From positions 1-32,861 of the IMG/VR virus record IMGVR_UViG_3300028844_004575: 32,861 bases of DNA; one strand, 5' to 3'. This document shows, piece by piece, positions 17,201 to 24,924 of the stretch. How positions within the stretch are numbered: the stretch's first letter is position 1; every line of letters begins with the position of its first letter. Below the pieces are notes generated by a model, which worked only from the letters and a program-made list of their open reading frames with translations, was not told the origin of the DNA and made no database searches. The position numbers and the translations under genes were made by a program. The DNA is from a virus.

Positions 17201-17425
17201 ACCATTTGAATCAGTATATTTTGGGTTTCCGCCTTCGTCTAACTCTACAGCAAGACTTCTAAAAGTTACTATCGGCTTTCCAGCAGCACCTACAAGTGAG
17301 ACATATTTTGAAATTATATTATCTTCAAACCAACCCCATCGAATCATTTTTACTGTAGGACCTTCGGGTGAATTGAATACTATAAAGTTCTTTCCCTTAT
17401 CAATTAATGTATTAAAAGTTCCCAT
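14231..17425 (-). CDS. Very large baseplate-region structural protein (1064 aa)
   Basis: No confident family. The N-terminus (GKNFIVFNSPEGPTVKMIRWGWFEDNIISKY...) and the region NIFVNVEVIQ with SNFWEFDVITDG read as beta-rich virion domains. MFFRISDLKQEV followed by VDGWNTSFSSIGLPN (about residues 655-685) resembles the C-terminal strand pattern of tail-hub proteins. Two low-complexity stretches follow the patterns Ser/Ala/Val (about 430-470) and Gly/Ala (about 785-825), the latter perhaps a flexible or membrane-active linker. The C-terminus is Asp/Tyr-rich, ending in TPAIW. It is third after the LysM protein in tail order, where hub or spike proteins lie in other contractile tails. GGGA lies 9 nt upstream of the ATG at 17425. 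Hub or spike function is inferred from position only. Confidence 0.85.
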   Translation of the reverse strand: MGTFNTLIDKGKNFIVFNSPEGPTVKMIRWGWFEDNIISKYVSLVGAAGKPIVTFRSLAVELDEGGNPKYTDSNGVAIKTSVRIPDHNLLRPINPSHSLIFKSEYSTMRGSAKSRTQKIEHMLVEVNSTMVGGSKSRQFNHPEYTSTDSKEGDGYLRNIFVNVEVIQKKFGIDIDNLGPTQGTDGYHTEGISPSTNIVASMKSVLSEISANFSNFWEFDVITDGSNPENSLVVDKNHSPVRVGSYTRFLQSDLGNPAQVSDLGVYLFPSMEFSSVVKNQTFDVSIPKGDAAVYYYAANSVNTEPSSDIEIRSAQNFAAIQNSDRDLESEQGLYGGLGRLYTQYPNGGYPYGDESRKMKLESDFNHKEKVHTLAEFINPNLDEKRSERIYWRKYSPTPTAKSGKIETDESPTENRSLIFSDGRYQYVTEKPADTAHSIASVASDAVSSVSDAVDGAVGNTSPEEPINESSDTAAAGSLTFGKAQDKSIDNEYLQQTISPFLGDNGGGSIPLEMYLAVQEEEEKTVLRPVFNADAAKAKKAVTVTAETQNIDFLYYSVDPKGSDSHPLERMRLKSTVKKYASTLMNSSGTKGRKSMPPFYPASLSLTIDGISGVSPGNLFNVSYAPAKYNKNFVNGGTEYGPLMFFRISDLKQEVTVDGWNTSFSSIGLPNTDAISEFTKLKQSAVDDFFSLEMGRAFGTENMPFDYLGKIKDFISVIGDVADSVTNFFDNALTNQAETKAAKKLAEAEREEKKKKIDNMDGKVTPVSEQDGEYLKKIAGVTSDIATPIKGVAAGVGTIASGGFGAISGAVSNFLSSGFGELSEGDISKNGNINPSGGEKSTTTLEADMVDAGGSDKSPDKIPQTVDEELGAPTSDIPASFGVRLANIMKKIKAGLRKKQRDVKSPKPSERAIVLLKKIKFTHNVSTTAMAGDFNVQVETIGKFKEKEETFITAEMAGSSVFATRKRIQKYNEQVIAARFATEFPNEEIAENEGSTKQNPGYPFVDPYYSEDPFGSHANRADARAALASAFRDADGNPYTGYTAYKNDYQDDAQRKEHWDSTPAIW

Positions 17426-17441
17426 TATTTAGTTTCCCATC

Positions 17442-18668
17442 CTAAAGACCCAATAACTTAGCAAGCCAAGGTTTTTTGATAACTTCTTCGTTAGTTTCTA
17501 CTACATAAGTAGATGCATCAAAACCTTCTTCTGTAACATTATCGCCAACGATAACAACTTCCTCATCATCGCCTTTCGAACTTATTATACTAATAGAAGT
17601 TTCTACAGTGTTATCATATGCATCAATATCTTCCTCGGTAATTGGATTGTCGCCTATATCTGAAAATTCAATATCTATAGCACCATTACCGTACATATGA
17701 GCTAAGACTATGTTATCTAAGTTGAGCAAAGCATTTAGTAAATTATCTTCTGTACCAGTAACCTTTGGATTATCAACATTTTGTGCAGAATTAGGATTAA
17801 GAAAAGAAAATGTTTCTGTTATCTGTCCGATGGTATCGTCAATTACATTTATAACTTTATCAGGTATTAACCCATTAGAAATTTGTTTTAGCTTACTCTC
17901 TACATCCTTTGGCAAAACAGCAGACATTCCTTGAATATCTCCTAGTCTATTATCCACACTAAATACATTACCACCTAATGATATTAATTCGGTTACACAA
18001 TCAAATCCACCATCATCTCGTAGTTTGAATGAAAAATTACTTACTTGTCCCGCAACGCCATCCATATTTCCATTTGATCTAATTATTCTTTCTAAAGGAC
18101 TTGTTTGAACATCTTGATTTATTGTTATTCTATCATCATTTAAAACTATAAAACTTTCATTATTATCCAATGTTGTTTTAGCACCCACATTACCCCATTG
18201 AACTACTATGTTTTCACCTATTGTTAAGAATGCTCCAAACTCTTCTAGTGACTCAAGCGATGGAGCAACCCATCTTACATCAGTCTGTCTAATATAACTC
18301 TGATTGTCTCCTGTAAATTCTGAAGATATAGACTTTATTCCAGCAACTGGTCTTATTCCTGTCGCACTTCCCAACTCAGTATTTCTATACGCTCCATTCC
18401 CACTACCTTTGAATCCCCAAGACATATTAATTAAATTTCCGTTGTTTACTTTTATTTCACCAGCAGATATTGCTTTGTTTTTTGTAGAATCTGCCAGATT
18501 AGTAGACATTATAGCATAATGAGTTTTAGAAGCATAATCAGCGAATACAGCATTTTGTCCAGCACCAGGAACATAAATACTCTTTGCTGATCTACTACTA
18601 AGTAACTCTCTTCTTTTGAGCTCTTCTTGTATTTCTCTTGGTATCTTACTTGTAATTGATGAAGCCAT
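17442..18668 (-). CDS. Baseplate/tail hub-like structural protein (408 aa)
   Basis: The role is inferred mainly from order. It follows a LysM-type tail protein, the position of the XkdQ/gpD-like hub in contractile-tail clusters. The N-terminus is helical (IPREIQEELKRRELL). A central stretch has YIRQTDVRWVAPSLE, ENIVVQWGNVG and NFSFKLRDDGGFDCVTELISLG, reading as hub-like beta barrels. The C-terminal third is acidic (GDDEEVVIVGDNVTEEG) and ends in KKPWLAKLLGL. The ATG at 18668 overlaps the upstream stop by one base (TAATG). No enzymatic motif is visible. I am confident it is a virion gene, less so of the exact part. Confidence 0.82.
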   Translation of the reverse strand: MASSITSKIPREIQEELKRRELLSSRSAKSIYVPGAGQNAVFADYASKTHYAIMSTNLADSTKNKAISAGEIKVNNGNLINMSWGFKGSGNGAYRNTELGSATGIRPVAGIKSISSEFTGDNQSYIRQTDVRWVAPSLESLEEFGAFLTIGENIVVQWGNVGAKTTLDNNESFIVLNDDRITINQDVQTSPLERIIRSNGNMDGVAGQVSNFSFKLRDDGGFDCVTELISLGGNVFSVDNRLGDIQGMSAVLPKDVESKLKQISNGLIPDKVINVIDDTIGQITETFSFLNPNSAQNVDNPKVTGTEDNLLNALLNLDNIVLAHMYGNGAIDIEFSDIGDNPITEEDIDAYDNTVETSISIISSKGDDEEVVIVGDNVTEEGFDASTYVVETNEEVIKKPWLAKLLGL

Positions 18669-18961
18669 TATGAATTATTAGTCTCAAGTGTACTTAGTAT
18701 AGGTTGTATGTTCATCGGTATTCTTATTTTCGTTTCATTGGAAATTGCTATCTGACCATTAGCCATATCATTTGCTTTTGCGATAATCCACCATAAATTA
18801 GAATCACCATAAAATTTTTGTGCTAAGCTATCAAATCTCTCCCCAACAACAGTTCTTATAAATAAGTCTGTATCACTTATAGGTATTGACGGTACAATTG
18901 TTGGCAAGTAATATCGTTTTCTATTTTTATCTATCTTAAATTTGGTAGATTTATATCTCAT
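18668..18961 (-). CDS. LysM-domain baseplate protein
   Basis: This 97-aa protein has a LysM fold over residues about 32-82: TDLFIRTVVGERFDSLAQKFYG, then LWWIIAKAND, then TKIRIP. The pattern (gerfdsLA.kfYGd..lWwiIa.aN) is that of LysM proteins in contractile tails (gpX/XkdP-like and T4 gp53-like wedge proteins). These sit in the baseplate hub or wedge rather than acting as free enzymes. GGAGTAAAAA precedes the ATG at 18961. It lies 23 nt after the 969-aa baseplate gene and overlaps the hub-like gene, forming a tightly linked assembly cassette. Confidence 0.85.
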   Translation of the reverse strand: MRYKSTKFKIDKNRKRYYLPTIVPSIPISDTDLFIRTVVGERFDSLAQKFYGDSNLWWIIAKANDMANGQIAISNETKIRIPMNIQPILSTLETNNS

Positions 18962-18984
18962 TTTTTACTCCTACAGCGTTTGTA

Positions 18985-21894
18985 TCAGAACCAACTGGAT
19001 ACTTTGTCTTTCAAATTTTCTATACCTTTAGTTATTCCTAACTTTTCATCGACATAAGCAGCCCCTTGGTCTATAAGAGTACCATCATGATTTATATCAA
19101 AATTGATATATTTGTTGAATATATCTTCAGCAGTTGGATTATTGACCTCAAATGGCCTAATTCCACCATAATGATCTCCGGATGTTCCTGATGGTACACC
19201 ACTACCAATGTATCGATACTGGCAACTAACAGAAATATGTTTTGGAAACTGTAGTCCCTCATCCATTTCCCAAGTTGTATTATCTTCAACAGTAATACCT
19301 ACTGTTTTAAGTATACCAGGAGCATCTACAAACATATCACCTAATGTCAAATTCATAAATGGCGTTTTCATTCTACTATTAGATGATATACTTGGATAGC
19401 ATAGCCCAATAAGATAGTTAAGTTTTTCTATTAGTATTGGAAATTCCTGCTTTGATTTAGGGTAAATTTTAAAGCTGAAACTTACATCTCTATCAGCACC
19501 TTTGTAAATATAAAGTTTATCGGGCCTTCCTATATATTTTTCTTCACCATAATCAGTTTGTATTGTATCTTGTATTCCACTAAGTATAGCTCTAAATATT
19601 ATGTATTTATTATTTACAACATCAAAGAATCTAAACTTTATAAAGTCTTTAGCAGTCAAACTATTTGAATACTTTACATTTTCACCATCTACATCTGCTC
19701 CGTATGGAGTCATATTAATTTTATCAGTACCATCATAAGCACCTGCGGAAAACCCACTACCATATGTACTTTTCTTTACTACGCCTAATTTTGGATCTAT
19801 AGTAGGAACACCTACCTTACCTTCAACACCAGCATTCCCTACAGCATCATTTATTTCTTTCTCTTTACGCCTTCTAGCAACATTATGTGTTGATGGAACA
19901 TCGCCTAATGTTGCTGTGTAGTCGATTCCAAAAATTTCTCCTGTTAAAGTGGCACTTGGAAATATACTTCCTGGAGAAATATCACCATCCTCTAAAAATC
20001 CAATAAGTTCAGCAGGACTCTTTAGTGTTTTCTCATATGAATGTAAATTGTTTAGTCTACCATATGCTAACGAAGCATATTTTTGAGCTATGTTACTTCT
20101 TGTACTGTCATAGGAATGAGCTTCTTTATTGAAAGTTCCTCCTTGAGTATTTAATATTTTGTCAGCATCTGATTTAGCAGTACTACCTTCTCCCGTACCC
20201 GCATTTTTTGTAAATGATGGTATCCCATCTACTATAGTAACTGGAGCAGAAGATAGTTCTCCAGTATATCTATTTGGATTTGAAAAGAATATTCCATTTG
20301 CTAATGGTAATGCTGGATTACCAGCTTCAAAACCCGCAGTTATTCCAAATATGCTTAGTGATAATGAAACATCAGGATTTATATCATAATTTCCCTGCAT
20401 AGCAATTCTACTACCAAACCCAAATTTTTGTGTTAGAAGATCAAAACGACTAACATTTGGATTGTCTTGTATAAACTTTGGTGTAGTTTTTCCATTTAAT
20501 AACTTTTCATATCTATTACCATTATCATCCGTATCTTTATGTCTTGTCTTGTGTTGATAAAATAATCCTTTTGCTCCTCCAATACCACCAAGTATAGAGT
20601 TCTGATGAAACCCTCTAGTCTCAAATGTTGGGTTCAATTTCTGTAAATTTTCTTGTTGGGTGAACCAAACAGAACCAGCAGTAGTCTGAGACCAGACATT
20701 GATTCTATAATAACTAGCAGCACTCATATTTATTTGAATGTCTGATAAGTATCCAAAAGCATTATCATATTCGTCTTTGAGACCATATTCGCTCTTTGGT
20801 AATTCATCACTCCAATTATTATCATAACTTCGTATGAGTATAGGATGGGTGGCATTACCCTCAAAAGGCCCCTTGTTGGACACCATTCTCATCAGAGTAG
20901 TACTGAACAGATTGTTTTCATTTAGTCCATTCGGCACATTATTGAATTGAAAAATACCATCCTTTTTACCTGGCGCATCCGAGCCATATGAAAGTAAGTT
21001 TGTTCTAATCGTAGTATCCCATAATTGACTCAAAGTAGAACTTTCTCCAGTAGCACCAATGTACTGACTATCAAATGTATTTATGAAAGGACCTAAATTA
21101 GAACTTCCTTGGTACTTAGCAGTAGTACCCATCATAGTACTAGCAACTGCGTTCGGTGAACTAATAGCTAAAACATTATGTGTATCTGTGCTGTTATTAT
21201 TATTTAAATAACTGACATAACCACTAATTGGAGTAATCATAAAGTCAACATTAGCATTAACTACTGGATTATCAAAACTAAATCCACCTGGCTGAGTATC
21301 TATAGTCCACTGACCACCATCTTGTAAATTTTGTATTCCATATAAAGTAGTTTGTGTACTAATATCAAATGGTGGATAAATAATCTCACTTTCTGTTCCA
21401 GTAGGTATAGTTCCCCATTGATTGAAAGTGTAACTTGATTCTCTTCTATACATACTATTACGATTTTCTATTGGAATTAGATCAGCATAGTAAGAACCAT
21501 TATGATTTCTTACGCCCACTACCACGTCACCATCTATTATATGAGATTGGCTTGATATACCTACATTTGGAAGTTCCCCGTACTCACCATTTTCACCATA
21601 AGCACTTCTAGTCTTAGTATTCGTTCTAGCAGCATCAGGCCAAGCAGAAGAGATAGTAGCACCTTTCATCTGATGATATCTAGATGCTAAATCTGTTTTT
21701 GGTACAAATCCAGTATGACTGCTTGTGTTATCGTCAAAGAAGTCTACTCCATTTTCTATTTGATTGTCTATAGGATTAGTTATAGTACCGCCTGTCTTAT
21801 CTGCTGAAACTTTAGTTCTGTTAGGCTGACCTTTTCTCCACAAGTCTATTTTATCTTGTATTCTTTGCTCATTAATTTCTGGATCAAATCCCAT
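18985..21894 (-). CDS. Large baseplate structural protein (969 aa)
   Basis: I do not assign a family. The N-terminal half is Asn/Gly/Ser-rich and repetitive in character, typical of virion beta-structure. The C-terminal 200 residues are more distinctive: FIKFRFFDVVNNKYIIFRAIL, GRPDKLYIYKGADRDVSFSF, LIEKLNYLIGLCYP, MNLTLGDMFVDAPGIL and a final WEMDEGLQFPKHISVS. These read like the domain of tail-tube-initiator or baseplate proteins that cap the tube. The gene sits between the tape measure (1 nt gap) and the LysM protein (23 nt gap), consistent with the tube-baseplate junction. GGAAAATAAA precedes the ATG. The long N-terminal extension may decorate the baseplate periphery. Confidence 0.85.
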   Translation of the reverse strand: MGFDPEINEQRIQDKIDLWRKGQPNRTKVSADKTGGTITNPIDNQIENGVDFFDDNTSSHTGFVPKTDLASRYHQMKGATISSAWPDAARTNTKTRSAYGENGEYGELPNVGISSQSHIIDGDVVVGVRNHNGSYYADLIPIENRNSMYRRESSYTFNQWGTIPTGTESEIIYPPFDISTQTTLYGIQNLQDGGQWTIDTQPGGFSFDNPVVNANVDFMITPISGYVSYLNNNNSTDTHNVLAISSPNAVASTMMGTTAKYQGSSNLGPFINTFDSQYIGATGESSTLSQLWDTTIRTNLLSYGSDAPGKKDGIFQFNNVPNGLNENNLFSTTLMRMVSNKGPFEGNATHPILIRSYDNNWSDELPKSEYGLKDEYDNAFGYLSDIQINMSAASYYRINVWSQTTAGSVWFTQQENLQKLNPTFETRGFHQNSILGGIGGAKGLFYQHKTRHKDTDDNGNRYEKLLNGKTTPKFIQDNPNVSRFDLLTQKFGFGSRIAMQGNYDINPDVSLSLSIFGITAGFEAGNPALPLANGIFFSNPNRYTGELSSAPVTIVDGIPSFTKNAGTGEGSTAKSDADKILNTQGGTFNKEAHSYDSTRSNIAQKYASLAYGRLNNLHSYEKTLKSPAELIGFLEDGDISPGSIFPSATLTGEIFGIDYTATLGDVPSTHNVARRRKEKEINDAVGNAGVEGKVGVPTIDPKLGVVKKSTYGSGFSAGAYDGTDKINMTPYGADVDGENVKYSNSLTAKDFIKFRFFDVVNNKYIIFRAILSGIQDTIQTDYGEEKYIGRPDKLYIYKGADRDVSFSFKIYPKSKQEFPILIEKLNYLIGLCYPSISSNSRMKTPFMNLTLGDMFVDAPGILKTVGITVEDNTTWEMDEGLQFPKHISVSCQYRYIGSGVPSGTSGDHYGGIRPFEVNNPTAEDIFNKYINFDINHDGTLIDQGAAYVDEKLGITKGIENLKDKVSSWF

Positions 21895-21895
21895 T

Positions 21896-23485
21896 TTATT
21901 TTCCCATGTTTTTTGTTACTTTTATAAGTTCATCATTTTGAGCATGCATCTTGTTCATAAGCAACATCTGTTCTGTATGATTTGATGTTAGTATTTCATT
22001 TGATTTATTAGCAGCTGATAGAGTATCTTTAGCAACAGGTGGAGTAGCACTTCCATTGACTGTGTCTGTAACACTCTCTCCTGAATTCATTTTCAGCATA
22101 TCTGAAAAAGAAAAGCCAGGAAAAATATCTTCAAGTGCCCGTTGTTGAGATCTAGTCTGAATGTTCTCTATTCCTATTTTACCTAATACATTACCAATTT
22201 CTGATTGTAGTCCTTCTAAATCATTCGCATCTGATAACTGCATCGCCCTACTCAAATCTATATTAGCTCCTTGAAATAGTGAATTTAGTCTAGCTTGATT
22301 CATCATTGTTTTTTCAATATCCATAAAACTATCTGCTAAACTATCAAACTTACTTAGTGCAACCCCCATTCTCTCACTAGCCATAGCTGCCTTAATCATA
22401 GAATCAGCACCTTTTGCTCCCGCCATAGCAAAAGAATTAGCATTATTAGCAACCATTTTCAAAACATTTGCTGTTCGTAATGAACCAGCCTCAATCATAT
22501 TGTCTTTTGCTAATAATGTATTAATATTTGTTTCTAAAGAAGCATCATTCATTAAATCCATAGTCTTTAGTAAACTACCAGCTTCAGCACCAGTTAGTCC
22601 TGTATTAGCTAATAGTTTAGCCATAGCAGTAGAAGTACCCAATGTTACTACTCGAGTATCTCTGAATGCGTCAAGTAATCCAGTAACAGCTTCTTTTCCC
22701 TGTTCAAAATTACCACCAGCAAGTTTAGCAGCTGCACCAGCCGCTTGCATGTTGACTGCTAATCTACCTGATTCTAATGTCGAAGTACCTAAGTCTTGTC
22801 TTAGTTCCTTAGTTGCTTTTACTGTACCAGCAACGAATTGAAATAGCTTCATACCAAGATATCCAAGTATTGCTACAAGCGCACCAATTCCCGTACTAGC
22901 CATCATTGTTCTAATTGTAGTCAATAACCCACCAGCTGCTTTATCTAAAGCAGCAAATGTTTTAGCTTTTACTTCAAATATTTTTTGCATCTTTGGAGTT
23001 TTTCCCATAGCGTCAGCCAACTTCTTAACTTCTTCTTCGTGTACACCAAAGTCTGTATTAGCCAATGCTGATAGTATTCCACTTTCACCTAACTCACCAG
23101 AATTTACTTGATTTAACAAATCAGCAAAAGCGTTACCAGCACCTATAGCAGCTTCATCTCCAGATTTAGCCGCTGCACTCAATGATTTAGAAAAATCATC
23201 TCCACTTCCAGCCAACTTAGACATATAGCCAATCATAGACTTACTTAGTCCTTCTATTTTCTGTGTTAGATTGAGTTGATCTGCATCAGTCTTATATTGT
23301 GCTTGTTTAAACCCTAATATTTTTTTATCACGATCTAATCTGCCCTTTTCGTATTTTTCAATTTCTTTTTCTAATTTTAATAACTTTTCGTATGTTGCTA
23401 CACGCATTTTGACGCCTTTTTCAACAGCGTTTTTTTCTATTTTAGCAGCTTCTCTTTTAGCTTTATTATATTCTTTTTGATCCAT
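21896..23485 (-). CDS. Tail tape measure protein
   Basis: Sets tail length and may be injected with the DNA. In the 529-aa product, residues 1-65 are a charged coiled coil (KAKREAAKIEKNAVEKG). Ala/Lys/Asp-rich helices follow. A hydrophobic segment at about 199-222 (GIGALVAILGYLGMKLFQFVAG) could insert in a membrane. The rest is Ala/Met/Leu-rich helix (NMQAAGAAAKLAGG, MASERMGVALSKF). This composition and its position after tube and chaperone genes identify it. T4 gp29 is 590 aa; at about 1.5 angstrom per residue this one predicts a tail near 80 nm. The start at 23485 lies 11 nt after the 66-aa gene. The ribosome site is weak (GTAAG), so coupling is likely. Confidence 0.87.
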   Translation of the reverse strand: MDQKEYNKAKREAAKIEKNAVEKGVKMRVATYEKLLKLEKEIEKYEKGRLDRDKKILGFKQAQYKTDADQLNLTQKIEGLSKSMIGYMSKLAGSGDDFSKSLSAAAKSGDEAAIGAGNAFADLLNQVNSGELGESGILSALANTDFGVHEEEVKKLADAMGKTPKMQKIFEVKAKTFAALDKAAGGLLTTIRTMMASTGIGALVAILGYLGMKLFQFVAGTVKATKELRQDLGTSTLESGRLAVNMQAAGAAAKLAGGNFEQGKEAVTGLLDAFRDTRVVTLGTSTAMAKLLANTGLTGAEAGSLLKTMDLMNDASLETNINTLLAKDNMIEAGSLRTANVLKMVANNANSFAMAGAKGADSMIKAAMASERMGVALSKFDSLADSFMDIEKTMMNQARLNSLFQGANIDLSRAMQLSDANDLEGLQSEIGNVLGKIGIENIQTRSQQRALEDIFPGFSFSDMLKMNSGESVTDTVNGSATPPVAKDTLSAANKSNEILTSNHTEQMLLMNKMHAQNDELIKVTKNMGK

Positions 23486-23496
23486 AATCTTATATA

Positions 23497-23697
23497 TTAC
23501 TTACCAAATTCATCTTTTAGATGTGGGAATTTTTTTACTAATGCGGCTATAGCTTTTTCACTAGCACTATTCATATTTTGAAATGACTTTTTTAGCTCTG
23601 GATCTTTATCTAATAATTTTTTAGCAGCTCCTTTGAGTTTATTATCTCTCCACCTCTGATATAGTTTGTCTAATAGACCATATTCAGTAATTTTCAT
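23497..23697 (-). CDS. Small helical tail-module protein of unknown function
   Basis: This 66-aa, Lys-rich and predicted all-helical protein (LLDKLYQRWRDNKLKGAAKKLL, then EKAIAALVKKFPHLKDEF) is not recognised. GGAGAGAAGT gives a good ribosome site before the ATG at 23697. A candidate promoter element lies 39 nt upstream. It sits between the tail assembly chaperone frame and the tape measure gene. Tape-measure-interacting proteins map to this position in many tailed phages, so a chaperone or tape-measure partner role is plausible but unproven. Confidence 0.75.
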   Translation of the reverse strand: MKITEYGLLDKLYQRWRDNKLKGAAKKLLDKDPELKKSFQNMNSASEKAIAALVKKFPHLKDEFGK

Positions 23698-23736
23698 ACT
23701 TCTCTCCGTAGTTTATAAAGTTGGAACTATTCAATA

Positions 23737-23744
23737 ATAAATAT
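23737..23744 (-). promoter_or_regulatory. Candidate late-promoter element (ATATTTAT type)
   Basis: The minus strand reads GATATTTATTATTG, 39 nt before the ATG of the 66-aa gene. The ATATTTAT core is shared with the elements before the sheath, tube and beta-propeller genes, and the distance equals that at the sheath gene. The sequence is short and AT-rich, so confidence is low. Confidence 0.3.
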
Positions 23745-23750
23745 CAAGTT

Positions 23751-23984
23751 CTAAAACTTTTTACCTCTGGCTTTTTCCATTTCTTTTTCTTGATCTTTAT
23801 AATGCTTCATAAGCCTTTTCATATAAAATGTCCGTAAATATATGGGCATGTCATACAACTCTGTAAAGGAAAATAGCCCTTTAGAGTTGAAACCTATTTG
23901 AAATATTTGTTCGTGAATCTGTGACTTAGATTCTGGCGTTAGGCCAAAGAAACGTAACGGTGACTGGCACCAATATATCCCTCC
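23751..23984 (-). CDS. Start-less tail chaperone extension, probably made by +1 (or -2) frameshift from the gp26-like gene
   Basis: This frame is open for 77 codons between a TAA at 23987-23985 and the TAG at 23753-23751. It has no ATG, GTG or TTG in its first half, yet encodes a protein-like stretch: SQIHEQIFQIGF, FSFTELYDMPIYLRTFYM, then a charged helix. It overlaps the end of the 248-aa gp26-like frame by 56 nt and is in the +1 (equivalently -2) frame relative to it. The overlap contains TTT-C at 23952-23949 and CTT-T just after, both able to re-pair in +1. A slip at TTT-C would give a 306-aa fusion with 65 new residues. Position (tube, chaperone, frameshift, tape measure) is where tailed phages make G/GT-type chaperones. 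An indel error in the assembly is the alternative. Confidence 0.75.
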   Translation of the reverse strand, partial: GGIYWCQSPLRFFGLTPESKSQIHEQIFQIGFNSKGLFSFTELYDMPIYLRTFYMKRLMKHYKDQEKEMEKARGKKF

Positions 23985-24672
23985 TTACTCCGTTGTTGTC
24001 TGTATATTCCCACGACATATCAACATCAGGAGTAATGTCCTCAATGTACTTTCGTAGTTCGATACTATCAATTGATAGCAATTCATTATCAACAAAAGAG
24101 TTTATACCAGCCTTATCTGTCACACCATCTACTGATATAATTTGATGCTTCATTCTAGTGGTTAGATTGTATGATACACCACCACTTATTTTAGCTAATG
24201 CTTCTGCCTCATCTGATATACTTTTTTCATCTTTTGAAGTAAGCATTTTAAATTTTAGTTTTCTCTTAGTAGCAGGCAGTTCATAATCAAATGAATTTAT
24301 ACGATCACCTACAATAGACTCATCTAATATTTTATCTTTCAGTTTAGTTAAATCTACTTTTACTTTTTGACCATCTACCTCTACCTCATAATCTTTACCA
24401 TATGCTAATATTCTAGCAATTATAAGTATGGCGTTTTTGTCGCCGGATAGTAAGTTTTCTACTTTTATATCTTTATCGACTATAAGACTTTCCAGTAACT
24501 TATCAATTACTATTCCTTGTTTTATTAGATTAGGCGATGTGAGGATATCCTCATCTTTTGCCGTCATATACCTTACTTCTACTTTACCAGTTGATATAGA
24601 ACTGTCCTCAGGATAAAGTAACCCTTTTGACGGCAAATCCACTACTTCTGTAGGGAATTTGACTTCAGCCAT
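23926..24672 (-). CDS. 26: gp26-like baseplate hub/tail assembly protein (frame-0 product)
   Basis: The 248-aa product begins with the diagnostic VVDLPSKGLLYPEDS, then YMTAKDEDILTSPNLI, IDKLLESLIVDKDI and LLSGDKNAILIIARILAYGKDY. It ends with VDMSWEY and TFLWPNARI. This is the T4 gp26 family as seen in many T4-like marine phages. These proteins are called hub subunits and plausibly act as tape-measure chaperones. AGGAGTCAAAT precedes the ATG at 24672, and a TATAAATA late-promoter match lies 19 nt upstream. Its last 19 codons overlap the start-less frame described separately, so it may give both a short and a longer frameshifted form. Confidence 0.88.
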   Translation of the reverse strand: MAEVKFPTEVVDLPSKGLLYPEDSSISTGKVEVRYMTAKDEDILTSPNLIKQGIVIDKLLESLIVDKDIKVENLLSGDKNAILIIARILAYGKDYEVEVDGQKVKVDLTKLKDKILDESIVGDRINSFDYELPATKRKLKFKMLTSKDEKSISDEAEALAKISGGVSYNLTTRMKHQIISVDGVTDKAGINSFVDNELLSIDSIELRKYIEDITPDVDMSWEYTDNNGVRRDILVPVTVTFLWPNARI

Positions 24673-24691
24673 ATTTGACTCCTATGATTTG

Positions 24692-24699
24692 TATTTATA
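24692..24699 (-). promoter_or_regulatory. TATAAATA, T4-type late promoter match
   Basis: The minus strand reads AGTATAAATACAAATC in the 33-nt gap before the gp26-like gene, 19 nt from its ATG. TATAAATA is the established late promoter consensus for the T4 gp55 sigma factor. In an AT-rich genome an 8-nt match is weak evidence, but the location is right. Confidence 0.4.
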
Positions 24700-24705
24700 C
24701 TATAA

Positions 24706-24915
24706 CTATTTTTTACCGAACTTTTCAGCTGCTGTAACACCAAGTCCAACTACTGAAATGTACATAAAACATTCTAATATTTTGTCTTTTACTTCGAATG
24801 CAGAAAAGGTATCAGCACCCCAACTACATATCAACATAAAGAAAGCCATAAAACCGACAAATCTTTTACTTGATATCTTCGCATCACTCGAAAGCATTTC
24901 TCTTAAAAAACTCAT
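24706..24915 (-). CDS. Two-helix membrane protein, holin-like
   Basis: The 69-aa product has a charged N-terminus (REMLSSDAKISSKR) and two hydrophobic segments at about 18-35 (FVGFMAFFMLICSWGA) and 47-63 (ILECFMYISVVGLGVTAA). It ends in a Lys-rich tail (EKFGKK). SSKR-FVGF-type small membrane proteins occur in many phages and are often annotated as holins. Size and topology fit a class II holin, but no lysis enzyme is adjacent. It lies 9 nt after the tube gene with a clear AAGGAGTTATT ribosome site. Holin function is therefore a guess; a membrane-active tail accessory is the alternative. Confidence 0.75.
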   Translation of the reverse strand: MSFLREMLSSDAKISSKRFVGFMAFFMLICSWGADTFSAFEVKDKILECFMYISVVGLGVTAAEKFGKK

Positions 24916-24924
24916 AATAACTCC

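Noticed and set aside
23751-23984. Ordinary independent gene with a non-standard start
   Set aside because: The first half of the frame contains no ATG, GTG or TTG; the first candidates would remove much of the protein-like region, so frameshifting or an indel fits better.
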